DNA of 64,000 nucleotides from Microbacterium lacus (lineage in GTDB: Bacteria; Actinomycetota; Actinomycetes; Actinomycetales; Microbacteriaceae). Position numbers and translations under genes: made by a program. Below the pieces are notes generated by a model that saw only the letters and a list, made by a program, of their open reading frames with translations, did not search any database and was not told where the DNA came from. Of the stretch, positions 1-7,749 are shown piece by piece; positions within the stretch are counted from its first letter, which is position 1; each line of letters opens with the position of its first letter. Location of the stretch: contig NZ_NMUM01000009.1 of NCBI RefSeq assembly GCF_002812805.1, positions 96,789 through 160,788 of the forward strand, read 5' to 3'.

Positions 1-1663
1 GTTCGGAGGAATCGGGCGCGATTCTACGGAGTTCGCGCGATTCTGCGAGGTTGGCCGCGTCGCTGGCGGGCTCGGTGCGATCCAGCAACTCGATCGCGGC
101 GAGCGCGAACGGCGAGAGCGGCTGGTTGAGGGCGAAGTTCGGCTGCAGGTCGACGGTGAGACGGATGGCGCCTCCCGGTCCGACCTCGACGATGCCCGCC
201 TGTCGGAGCGTGCGGAAGATCGCCAGAGCCCGGCGTGCCAGGGCGTAACGGCGGACCAGCGGCTCGTGGTTGTCGAACACGAGAGAGCGGACGTTGGCGA
301 ACACGTCGCCTCCGCGCGCGATCACGTTGATCAGCATGGCCGCCGTGAGCTGCATCTGCGGCAGCAGCGGCTCGGGCTCGGCCACCACGAGCTTGTCGAA
401 GGATGCCTCGCCCCACGACACGAACCCCTGCGGAGCTTTCTTGCGGACGATGTTCTTGACCTTCGACGACGGGTTCTGCGCCTGCTTGGCCGTGGCCTTC
501 CGGAGAGCCGCTTCGTTCTCGATCTCATGCTCGGGTGCCATCACGACGACGGTTCCGGCGGTGTCGTAACCCGCTCGCCCGGCGCGCCCGGCGATCTGGT
601 GGAATTCGCGGGCGCTGAGCTGACGCATCCGCTGTCCGTCGTATTTCGACAGCGCCGTGATGAGCACCGTGCGAATCGGGACATTGATGCCGACGCCGAG
701 GGTGTCGGTGCCGCAGATGACCCGCAGGAGGCCGCGCTGGGCCAGGGTCTCGACGAGGCGGCGGTACCTGGGCAGCATGCCCGCGTGATGCACCCCGATG
801 CCCGCACGTACGAGGCGCGAGAGCGTCTTGCCGAAGCCCGTGGTGAAGCGGAAGCCTCCGATCGCCTCGGCGATCTCGTCGCGCTGCTCGCGTGAAACGA
901 TCTTCACGCTCGAGAGGGCCTGCGCCCGCTCCATGGCCGCTGCCTGCGAGAAATGGACGACGTAGATCGGCGCCTGTTTCGTCTCGAGCAGCTCTTCAAC
1001 AGCCTCGTGGATCTGATCCTTCGAGTACGAGAAGTGCAGAGGCACGGGCCGCTCGACGCCCGTCACGAGGGCGACCGGCCTGCCCGTTCGGCGCTCGAGA
1101 TCCTCCACGATCGGCGTCACATCGCCGAGCGTGGCCGACATGAGCAGGAACTGCGCGCGCGGGAGCAGCAGCAGCGGTACCTGCCACGCCCAGCCGCGGT
1201 CGGGATCGCCGTAGTAGTGGAACTCGTCCATCACGACTTGATCGACGGATGCGTCGGAACCCTGACGCAGAGCCAGGTTCGCGAGGATCTCGGCGGTGCA
1301 GCAGATGATCGGAGCATCCGGATTGGCCGACGAATCGCCCGTCACCATACCGACGTTCGACGCCCCGAAGATCTCGGCGAGCGCGAAGAACTTCTCGCTC
1401 ACGAGCGCCTTGATCGGCGCCGTGTAATAGGTGCGACCGCCGCGAGCGAGGCAGGCGGCATGCGCCGCGACGGCGACGAGAGACTTACCGGTGCCCGTCG
1501 GCGTCGACAGGATCACGTGCGCCCCCGAGACGAGCTCGATGACGGCCTCGTCCTGCGCCGGATACAGACTCAGGCCCCGCTCGGAAGCCCAATCGACGAA
1601 AGCTTCGTAGATCACGTCCGGGCTCGCGTCGGTGCTCGGGGGCATCCGTGCGAGAAGGTCCAT
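1..1663 (-). CDS. DEAH-box (Ski2-like) helicase, DUF3516 family, 5' part
   Basis: This is an ATP-dependent superfamily 2 helicase, probably acting on RNA. About 554 residues lie in the window and the gene runs off the left edge; the family is usually around 800 residues. Walker A (STPTGTGKS) is at residues 53-61 and the DEAH-type Walker B (MDEFHYY) at about 145-151. An SATLGD motif III and a late QIAGRAGRAG motif VI are also readable, with TGDSSANPDAPI typical of the DUF3516 helicases. I chose the ATG at 1663 because MDLLARMPP matches the usual family start; an in-frame ATG at 1681 is possible. It is divergent from the acetyltransferase gene. The last residues in the window, at the edge, look less family-like, which the cut prevents me from judging. 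Confidence 0.9.
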   Translation of the reverse strand, partial: MDLLARMPPSTDASPDVIYEAFVDWASERGLSLYPAQDEAVIELVSGAHVILSTPTGTGKSLVAVAAHAACLARGGRTYYTAPIKALVSEKFFALAEIFGASNVGMVTGDSSANPDAPIICCTAEILANLALRQGSDASVDQVVMDEFHYYGDPDRGWAWQVPLLLLPRAQFLLMSATLGDVTPIVEDLERRTGRPVALVTGVERPVPLHFSYSKDQIHEAVEELLETKQAPIYVVHFSQAAAMERAQALSSVKIVSREQRDEIAEAIGGFRFTTGFGKTLSRLVRAGIGVHHAGMLPRYRRLVETLAQRGLLRVICGTDTLGVGINVPIRTVLITALSKYDGQRMRQLSAREFHQIAGRAGRAGYDTAGTVVVMAPEHEIENEAALRKATAKQAQNPSSKVKNIVRKKAPQGFVSWGEASFDKLVVAEPEPLLPQMQLTAAMLINVIARGGDVFANVRSLVFDNHEPLVRRYALARRALAIFRTLRQAGIVEVGPGGAIRLTVDLQPNFALNQPLSPFALAAIELLDRTEPASDAANLAESRELRRIAPDSSE

Positions 1664-1784
1664 TCCTCGAGTCTTCCCCATGCGGCCGGAGAAGAGGACC
1701 GAAGCGTGTTTTCCTGACCTGTCCACCCCGTCGCGGAACACGACCGTGCGCGCCTACGTTGGAACAACCGAGGGAAGGAACCCC

Positions 1785-2156
1785 ATGAGCCACGACGGCA
1801 GCGCAATGAATGAGGCCCCGGCCGCCCCGACGGTCATCCGCAACGACGAACGCAACCGCTACGAGCTGAAGGACGGCGACGAACTCGCCGGGTTCGCCGT
1901 ATTCGAACTCAGCGAGGGTGGACGGATCGCGTTCACCCACACCCAGATCGACAAGGCATTCCGCGGTCGCGGCTTCGGCGACATCATCGCCTCCGAGTCA
2001 CTCGCGGATGCCGCTCGCCGCGGCGAGACGATCGTGCCGCTCTGCCCGTTCATCGCCAGCTACCTCAAGGATCACGAAGTACCCGGCGGCGTCATCGACT
2101 GGCCCGACGAATCCGACGCGCAGGAGTCCGCGACGACGGGTGAGTCGGCGGGATGA
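1785..2156 (+). CDS. Small GNAT-like N-acetyltransferase (YjdJ/Gtn type)
   Basis: A short 123-residue protein of the compact GNAT-like family (N-acetyltransferase-related, DUF4442/YidJ-like size). The central FRGRGFGDIIASE matches the acetyl-CoA pyrophosphate-binding loop (R-G-x-G-x-G/A), and CPFIASYLKDH is the conserved C-terminal motif of the family. The natural substrate is unknown for most members. The ATG at 1785 follows a good ribosome-binding site (AGGGAAGGAA at 1771-1780). Its stop overlaps the pirin start (ATGA at 2153-2156), so the two are translationally coupled. It could act in small-molecule detoxification, but nothing in the sequence fixes that. Confidence 0.85.
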   Translation: MSHDGSAMNEAPAAPTVIRNDERNRYELKDGDELAGFAVFELSEGGRIAFTHTQIDKAFRGRGFGDIIASESLADAARRGETIVPLCPFIASYLKDHEVPGGVIDWPDESDAQESATTGESAG

Positions 2157-3175
2157 CCCGTCTGGACGCGGCCGGCGACGAGGATGTGCAGCAAGCATCC
2201 GATTGCGATGGGCCGCGTTCGTTGCGCCTCGAGGCGCGGGACGTCCCGCTCGGCGGCGTCCGCGCCATGGAGGTGCGCCGCATCCTGCCGCATCGCGAGT
2301 TGCCGATGGTGGGCGCGTGGTGCTTCCTCGATCGTTTTGGCCCGCAAGACGCACTGATGCGGGTCGAGCCGCACCCCCATATCGGGCTGCAGACGGTGAC
2401 GTGGCCGTTCGTCGGCGAGGTGCATCACCGCGACAGCGTGGGGAGCGATGTTGTCGTGACGCGCGGCGAGCTGAATCTGATGACGAGCGGTGCGGGCATC
2501 TCGCACTCGGAGTATTCGGTCGGCGAGCATCCGATTCCCCTCGACGCCCTGCAACTGTGGATCGCGCTGCCCGAGAACCGCCGTCACGGCGCACCGTCGT
2601 TCGAACGCCACACCGCACTGCCGACGCTCGATCTGCAGGCGCCGGAGGGTGAACCCGCCGGCACCGCGACTGTCGTGATGGGTGAGCTCGCCGGCACGAC
2701 GTCGCCCGCGAGCGCCTTCACCCCGCTGGTGGGTGCCGAGATCGTCGTGCTGGCCGGATCGACCGCGCGTATCCCGCTCCGGCGCGAGTGGGAGTACGCC
2801 CTGGTGGGCGCGTTCGGCGCTGCCGACGTCGCGGCAGGTCTCGGGGCGGATGCCTCGGGCCCGGGCGATGTCGATCCCGCGGCCGCGACCCTCGGGCCCC
2901 ACGAGCTGCTGTACCTCGGTATCGGTCGCGACCACATCGACGTGACTGCTGCCGAGCCTGCGACGCTCTTCCTCATCGGCGGCGAACCGTTCGAGTCCGA
3001 CCTGGTGATGTGGTGGAACTTCGTCGGGCGCACCCACGACGAGATCGTCGAGGCGAGGGATGCGTGGGAGGCAGGCTCGATACGCTTCGGCCACGTCGTG
3101 GCTCACGGCGACGAGCGCGTTCCCGCACCTCCCCTGCCGGGCGTCCGCCTCACCCCGCGGCGCCGTCGCCCCTGA
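2153..3175 (+). CDS. Pirin family protein
   Basis: A bicupin protein of 340 residues. The N-terminal cupin carries the metal-binding signature: HPHIGLQTVTWPF, then HRDSVGS, then SGAGISHSEYS, which supply the His/His/His/Glu ligands of pirins. FLDRFGP before it is also typical. Bacterial pirins bind iron or another divalent metal. Some have quercetin 2,3-dioxygenase activity and others act as redox-linked regulators; the sequence cannot tell which applies. The C-terminal cupin (GGEPFESDLVMWWNFVGR) is complete. The start overlaps the acetyltransferase stop by four bases. No separate promoter was seen, so it is probably a two-gene operon. Confidence 0.92.
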   Translation: MTRLDAAGDEDVQQASDCDGPRSLRLEARDVPLGGVRAMEVRRILPHRELPMVGAWCFLDRFGPQDALMRVEPHPHIGLQTVTWPFVGEVHHRDSVGSDVVVTRGELNLMTSGAGISHSEYSVGEHPIPLDALQLWIALPENRRHGAPSFERHTALPTLDLQAPEGEPAGTATVVMGELAGTTSPASAFTPLVGAEIVVLAGSTARIPLRREWEYALVGAFGAADVAAGLGADASGPGDVDPAAATLGPHELLYLGIGRDHIDVTAAEPATLFLIGGEPFESDLVMWWNFVGRTHDEIVEARDAWEAGSIRFGHVVAHGDERVPAPPLPGVRLTPRRRRP

Positions 3176-3231
3176 GCGCGACCGCGGGTTTTGTCCGGCG
3201 CACCGGTCGCCGCGGGACCCTGGTGGAGCGA

Positions 3232-3244
3232 TAACCTGACGTGG
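3232..3244 (+). promoter_or_regulatory. Candidate leaderless promoter -10 for the ECF S gene
   Basis: TAACCT at 3232-3237 is followed by exactly six bases and then GTG at 3244. The same TANNNT-N6-start spacing occurs before several other genes here. No Shine-Dalgarno sequence is visible, so transcription probably begins at or next to the start codon. Confidence 0.45.
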
Positions 3245-3795
3245 TGCGCACCCGGAGCCCCCTGACGACGCGCGTGCTGCTGACGTGCGCGGCGATCGGC
3301 GTTGCAACGGGACTGGTCGGCGCGGTGGCCGGATGGCTCACGCCCGTTGTGATCATCGGCACCGCTGGCGTGGCCTACGGCCTGGTGCTCGGCTCGCATG
3401 TCTTGCCCGGAATCATCGCGCAGGAACTCCTGCGCATGCCCTTCGTAGCGCTGCTCGCCCACCTGATCGCGGCGCTTGTTGCGAGTGCTTTCAACCCGGC
3501 GTGGGCTCTGCGTTTTCTCGGCACGGCCCTCCTCTTCGGACTGATTCAGGAGGGTGTCGCCGCACTGACTCGCTATCGAGCGTGGGGGGCGTGGCGCTTC
3601 TTCGTCTCGGCGGCGATCATCGGCATCCTCATCGCCGTCGTCGTCGGCTTTGTGGTCGACCTCGCGCGCTTGCCCCTCTGGGCCCAGGCAATCTATATCG
3701 CGCTCTCGATCCTCGGCCCCATCGCCTGGACGGCCGTCGGCCTGGCTATCGGCGCCGCGCTGCGTCGCGCCGGCGTCTCGCGCGTTCCCCGCTGA
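3244..3795 (+). CDS. ECF transporter S component, YkoE-like
   Basis: A 183-residue integral membrane protein with about five to six hydrophobic segments and almost no soluble part. The string GLIQEGVAALTRYRAWGAW resembles the conserved loop of YkoE-type substrate-binding S components of energy-coupling factor transporters. The next two genes encode the fused ATPases and the T component, which supports the call. Characterised YkoE relatives are predicted to carry hydroxymethylpyrimidine or thiamine, but S components vary widely in substrate. Two GTG codons (3241 and 3244) are adjacent; spacing from TAACCT favours 3244. A DtxR-type box lies 48 bases downstream of the stop, so the rest of the operon may have its own promoter. 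Confidence 0.75.
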   Translation: MRTRSPLTTRVLLTCAAIGVATGLVGAVAGWLTPVVIIGTAGVAYGLVLGSHVLPGIIAQELLRMPFVALLAHLIAALVASAFNPAWALRFLGTALLFGLIQEGVAALTRYRAWGAWRFFVSAAIIGILIAVVVGFVVDLARLPLWAQAIYIALSILGPIAWTAVGLAIGAALRRAGVSRVPR

Positions 3796-3842
3796 CGCCG
3801 CCCCGGCCGGCGTCCCGCGCACCCGACCCTTTCATTGCCGAG

Positions 3843-3861
3843 GAAGGTAAGGCTCAGCTAA
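3843..3861 (+). promoter_or_regulatory. DtxR/IdeR-type iron box upstream of ECF ATPase gene
   Basis: GAAGGTAAGGCTCAGCTAA matches the consensus TWAGGTWAGSCTWACCTWA at 16 of 19 positions. That is as good as the box before the HtaA gene in this window. It overlaps a possible -10 (TAAATT, 3859-3864), the position expected for repression by iron-loaded DtxR. By-eye match only. Confidence 0.5.
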
Positions 3862-3867
3862 ATTGGG

Positions 3868-3918
3868 ATGAGAACCAGGGTGCCTGGTTCTCTGGGTTTC
3901 CACCCGAGGCTTCTGTGA
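3868..3918 (+). other. Possible 16-residue leader ORF coupled to the ECF ATPase start
   Basis: An ATG at 3868 opens a 16-codon frame (MRTRVPGSLGFHPRLL) whose TGA (3916-3918) overlaps the GTG of the ATPase gene (3915-3917). Inside it, GAACCAGG-GTG-CCTGGTTC (3872-3890) is a perfect 8-bp hairpin. This could couple translation or act as an attenuator. It has no ribosome-binding site, and the ATG sits very close to the likely transcription start, so expression is uncertain. Confidence 0.25.
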
Positions 3919-5792
3919 CCGCTTCCCCCGACTTCTCGTCCGCACCTCGCCGCGCGGGCGTTTCGGCGACCGTGACGCACCTTGCCGTGCGGTATCCCGA
4001 CGCGGCGAGCGCGGCACCGGACGGTGTCTCGTTCTCGGTCGGACCAGGCGAGGTGGTGCTGATCCTCGGGCCGAGCGGCTCGGGCAAGTCGACCCTCGCG
4101 CTCAGCTTGAACGGCCTCATCCCCCACGCGATCCCCGCCGACATCGGCGGCAGCGTGCTGATCGACGGCCGTGACACCACCCAAGCGACGGTCGCCGAGC
4201 TGAGCCCGAGCGTGGCGATGGTGTTCCAGGACCCGGACGCGCAGATCGTCACGTCCACCGTCTTCGACGAGGTGGCGTTCGGGCCTGAGAATCTCGCACT
4301 CCCGGTGCACGAGGTCCTGTCCCGGGCCGAGGCGGCGCTCCGTCGCGTCGGACTGTGGGAGCGACGCGACGACAACCCCGACCGCCTGTCGGGCGGTGGT
4401 CGCCAGCGCCTCGCGATCGCGACCGCCCTGGCGATGGGATCGGGCCTGCTGGTGCTGGATGAACCCACGGCCAACCTCGACCCACAGGGCATCGACGACG
4501 TCGCGGCCGCCCTCGCCAACGTCGTCGAGTCAGGCGATAGCTCGATCGTGTTGGTCGAGCACAACCTCGACGCGATGGTCGAGCTCGTCAGCCGCGTGAT
4601 CGTGCTCGACGCGAACGGGCACCTCGTGGCCGATGGCACCACGGACGCGGTGCTCCGGGGGCGCGCCGCCGAGCTCAGCGCGCTCGGGGTGTGGCTGCCG
4701 GTGTCGGCGCTCGCCGCGCTCCGACTCCGCGCGGCGGGGTACGCGCTCGACCCGCTCCCCCTCACCGCCGCCGAACTGCGTGCCGCGCTCGAGACAGCGG
4801 CTCAACCGGCAGCGGACGGTGCGAACGCGGGGAGGACGGATGCTTCGGCCGCCATGCCACGCGCCTCCAGCCCCGCATCCGGGACCGTCCCCGCACTCGC
4901 ACGCACCGAGCGGCCCGCCGAGCCGATCATCCGCGTCCGCGATCTGACCGTCCGTCGCGGCCGCACCCCGGTGCTGCACGGCATCGACCTCGACGTCCGC
5001 GCGGGCGAGTTCCTCGCCGTCGTGGGCCCGAACGGTGCGGGTAAGACGACGCTCGTTCAAGCGATAGCGGGTGTCGTACCACCGCCGCGTGGCCGGGTCG
5101 TCGTCGACGGGATCGACCCGGGCCGCGCGGATGTTGCGGCGCTGACGGCGCGGATCGGCTTCGTCTTCCAGAATCCCGAGCACCAGTTCGTCACGAACAG
5201 CGTCTTCGACGAGTTGGCGCAGGGTCTCCGCCTGCGCGGCGCGAACGAGGCAGAGATTCAGACGCGGGTCGCGGACATGCTCGAGCGCTTCGGGCTGACC
5301 GGGCGCGAAGCATCCCATCCCTTCCTGCTCTCGGGCGGACAGAAGCGACGCCTGTCTGTGGGCACGGCCTTGATCGCCGGCGCACCGGTGCTGGCGCTCG
5401 ACGAACCGACGTTCGGCCAGGATCGCGCGCGCGCTGACGAGCTGCTCGGAATCCTCGCCGAGCTCAACGCGCAGGGCACGACCGTCATCGTGGTGACGCA
5501 CGACATGCAGCTGGTGACCGAGTACGTCACACACACCGCGGTGATCGTCGAGGGGCGTCTGCTTGCGCACGCTCCGACCGCGGACATCTTCGCGGACGCC
5601 GAGCTGCTCCGCGCAGCGGGGCTCCGTCGACCGCCGTTGGCATCCGCGCTGGCGGATCTGTCGATGCATCCCGAGATCTCGGGAATCGTCCGACTGGCGG
5701 ATCTTCCGGGTACTCTCTCGGCCGATTCGGGCCGACTCGGTGGAACGGAGCCGCAGAGAGCGCCCGAATCGACCGAGGGGGCTGCGCGATGA
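3915..5792 (+). CDS. ECF transporter ATPase, two fused ABC domains (EcfA1-EcfA2 type)
   Basis: The 625-residue protein holds two complete ABC ATPase domains joined by an Ala/Pro-rich linker. Domain 1 has Walker A LGPSGSGKST (51-60), a QDPDAQI Q-loop, an altered signature LSGGGRQRL and Walker B VLDEPTANLD. Domain 2 has GPNGAGKTT (about 372-380), QNPEHQF, LSGGQKRRLS and LALDEPTFGQD. The fused form is common for YkoD-type ECF systems. It powers uptake with the S and T subunits at the inner face of the membrane. The GTG at 3915 is chosen from a GAGG 5 bases upstream. The frame is open further upstream across the S gene, but that part is not protein-like. It overlaps the T gene by four bases (ATGA). 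Confidence 0.92.
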   Translation: MTASPDFSSAPRRAGVSATVTHLAVRYPDAASAAPDGVSFSVGPGEVVLILGPSGSGKSTLALSLNGLIPHAIPADIGGSVLIDGRDTTQATVAELSPSVAMVFQDPDAQIVTSTVFDEVAFGPENLALPVHEVLSRAEAALRRVGLWERRDDNPDRLSGGGRQRLAIATALAMGSGLLVLDEPTANLDPQGIDDVAAALANVVESGDSSIVLVEHNLDAMVELVSRVIVLDANGHLVADGTTDAVLRGRAAELSALGVWLPVSALAALRLRAAGYALDPLPLTAAELRAALETAAQPAADGANAGRTDASAAMPRASSPASGTVPALARTERPAEPIIRVRDLTVRRGRTPVLHGIDLDVRAGEFLAVVGPNGAGKTTLVQAIAGVVPPPRGRVVVDGIDPGRADVAALTARIGFVFQNPEHQFVTNSVFDELAQGLRLRGANEAEIQTRVADMLERFGLTGREASHPFLLSGGQKRRLSVGTALIAGAPVLALDEPTFGQDRARADELLGILAELNAQGTTVIVVTHDMQLVTEYVTHTAVIVEGRLLAHAPTADIFADAELLRAAGLRRPPLASALADLSMHPEISGIVRLADLPGTLSADSGRLGGTEPQRAPESTEGAAR

Positions 5793-6613
5793 TCGATGCG
5801 ACGCCGAGGCCGACCCTCGAGCACGCCGCGAGCCGCGAAGCCGAACCGCGCTGGCGCTTGCTGTACGCCCTGAATCCGCTCGCCAAGATCGCCGCTCCCG
5901 TGCCGGCGATGCTCGCGCTGCTCGCCGTGCGGGACCTGCCGACCCCGGCCGCTTTCCTCGTGCTTGCATACGCCGTCATCCTCCTGGGCGCCCGCCTCTC
6001 GGCCAGGACGCTCGTGATACTGCTGCTCGCCGTGCCCGCTTTCCTGCTGCTGATCGGTATCGGCTTTTCTCTGTGGACGGATGCCTCGCGCATCTCGCAC
6101 GACGTCGTGATCCTGCAGCTCGGCTCCTGGACCCTCTACGGCGAGGCGCTCGAGATCGGTTTCGCGACCGCACTGAGGCTTGGAGCGATTCTGGCGCTTG
6201 CGCTGATCGGGGGGCTGACCACGACGGGGCCCGACCTGACCCGCTCGATGATCCAGCAACTGCGAGTTCCGTATCGCGTCGGATACACGGCGCTCGCGGC
6301 GTTCCGTTTCGTGCCGCGCTTCGGGCACGAGCTCGAGGTGATCCGTGCCGCACATCGGGTCCGCGGCGCCACGTACGGCCGCGGGCCCATCGCCGCGGTG
6401 AGGCGACGGATCGGGTACGTCGTGCCGCTGCTCGCCGGCGCCATTCGGCACGCCGAGCGCGTCGCCCTCTCGATGGACGCGCGCGCGTTCGGCGCCTACC
6501 CGCATCGAACCGAGCGGTACCGGATCCCGTTCCGGGCGCGGGACTTCGTGTTCATTGCGCTGTTCTGGATCGCCAGCGCCGCGATCTTCCTCGCCTTCCG
6601 CCCGTGGGCCTGA
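5789..6613 (+). CDS. ECF transporter T component (CbiQ/EcfT family)
   Basis: A 274-residue membrane protein with four or five hydrophobic segments in its first 150 residues, then a cytoplasmic coupling region. AAHRVRGATYGRG and SMDARAFGAYPHRT match the two conserved Ala-Arg-Gly-type coupling helices that bind the ATPase subunits. It translates from an ATG overlapping the ATPase stop. It completes the S-A-A-T operon that starts at 3244. A final transmembrane segment (FVFIALFWIASAAIFLAF) lies at the C-terminus. Confidence 0.88.
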   Translation: MIDATPRPTLEHAASREAEPRWRLLYALNPLAKIAAPVPAMLALLAVRDLPTPAAFLVLAYAVILLGARLSARTLVILLLAVPAFLLLIGIGFSLWTDASRISHDVVILQLGSWTLYGEALEIGFATALRLGAILALALIGGLTTTGPDLTRSMIQQLRVPYRVGYTALAAFRFVPRFGHELEVIRAAHRVRGATYGRGPIAAVRRRIGYVVPLLAGAIRHAERVALSMDARAFGAYPHRTERYRIPFRARDFVFIALFWIASAAIFLAFRPWA

Positions 6614-6678
6614 CACCGGGCACGGGTGACGCTCGGCGGCGGGATATCTGCGGATCTCCGATGACGATCGACGTCGAC

Positions 6679-7662
6679 TCAGTCGAGATAGCCGGGCGCC
6701 GCGGACAGGCCGAAGAACTCCTCGAGCGTGCGGAATCCGCCTGCGTGGTACTCGGCGGCCAGCTCGGGGCCGATGTAGCGCAGGTGCCAAGCCTCGGGGT
6801 CGTAGCCCGTGATGGGAGTCAGGCCGTCTTCGTAGCGGATGATCCAGCCGAACTCCCAGCTGTGCTCCACGACCCACTGATAAGTCGTCGTGGTTCCGAA
6901 CTGCTCCGACGACGAGCATCCGGGGGTACACCCGAAAACGTCCATCGCGATGCCCGACTGGTGCTCGCTGTATCCGGGACGCGCGGCAAGTCGTTCACCG
7001 GCCTCCTTGCCGAGTGATGCCACGCGATCGTTGTGGATGCGCTGCTGCACGGAGTAGCCCCGATATCCGTTCTGCATGCCGATCTGCCCCGTGCCGGCTG
7101 CGATGGATGCCTCGGACATCGCGGTGACCGTCGGCGCGATGTCCGTCCGCACGGCGGCGAGGTTGCCCAGCGGCACACCCCCGGGCGCAACCCAATCGGA
7201 CGGCGCGAAATCGATCGGTTCCATCGGCATCGTCTTGTTCACGACGAACCACACATGCGAGGGGTCACGCAGGTCGATGCACGGTGCAATGCCGCGGATG
7301 ACGGCCTGTCGAAGCCCTTCGCCCCCACCAGCCGCGGCGATCACGGCCGGATCGTCCCCGGCCGCGATCCCCGCCTGAACTTCGGGCCGATCACAGAACG
7401 CTCCCTCGGCAACGGGAGCCTCGGAGAGGGTGGGCGCGGGGATGGCAGTCGCGCTCGGCGGGGGTGGCGCGGGTGAGGTCGTCGCCGCTGCGGGGCTCAG
7501 ATCGGCGCGAGGCGCGGCGAGCGCTCCGCCGATGCCTGCGACTGCCGCGACTGCGAGAGCGACGCCGATCGACGCCGCGGCAAGCCTGCGTACGCCGCGG
7601 TGCGGCGGTGCCGCATTCCGTGCCGCACGCCGGGATTCGGGTGACCCGGTCGCGGAGGTCAT
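6679..7662 (-). CDS. M15 family D-alanyl-D-alanine carboxypeptidase (VanY type)
   Basis: A secreted or membrane-anchored peptidoglycan carboxypeptidase of 327 residues that trims the terminal D-Ala of stem peptides. After a positively charged N-terminus (RRAARNAAPPHRGVRR), a hydrophobic stretch (LAAASIGVALAVAAVAGIGG) acts as signal anchor. The VanY zinc site is visible as YSEHQSGIAMDVFG (His and Asp ligands) and EAWHLRYIG (catalytic Glu and third His). YSVQQRIHNDRVASLG is the usual first helix of the domain. The ATG at 7662 is preferred because it puts the signal segment near the start; the frame is open further upstream without a better site. It faces the radical SAM gene divergently. Confidence 0.9.
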   Translation of the reverse strand: MTSATGSPESRRAARNAAPPHRGVRRLAAASIGVALAVAAVAGIGGALAAPRADLSPAAATTSPAPPPPSATAIPAPTLSEAPVAEGAFCDRPEVQAGIAAGDDPAVIAAAGGGEGLRQAVIRGIAPCIDLRDPSHVWFVVNKTMPMEPIDFAPSDWVAPGGVPLGNLAAVRTDIAPTVTAMSEASIAAGTGQIGMQNGYRGYSVQQRIHNDRVASLGKEAGERLAARPGYSEHQSGIAMDVFGCTPGCSSSEQFGTTTTYQWVVEHSWEFGWIIRYEDGLTPITGYDPEAWHLRYIGPELAAEYHAGGFRTLEEFFGLSAAPGYLD

Positions 7663-7749
7663 CCATTCATTCTGTCCGATGACTCTGGGCGCTCGCCTTC
7701 CCGCGCCGCGCGGGTTGACGGATACTTCGGTTTTATGTTCGAATATAGG

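Noticed and set aside
1..60. Frameshift at the left end of the DEAH helicase
   Set aside because: The last residues look unlike the family consensus, but the frame is open and the window edge prevents a judgement.
3176..3243. Thiamine pyrophosphate riboswitch before the ECF genes
   Set aside because: I looked for the conserved TPP-box elements here, at 3796-3914 and before 63351 and saw none.
3285..3914. Upstream extension of the ECF ATPase frame into the S gene
   Set aside because: The extension encodes a basic unstructured sequence out of frame with the S protein. The GTG at 3915 starts a normal ATPase.
4530..6931. Long open frames antisense to the ECF genes
   Set aside because: High GC content leaves antisense frames open. 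The translations are Arg/Gly/Pro-rich with no family motif, while the sense frames show complete ABC and T-component motifs.
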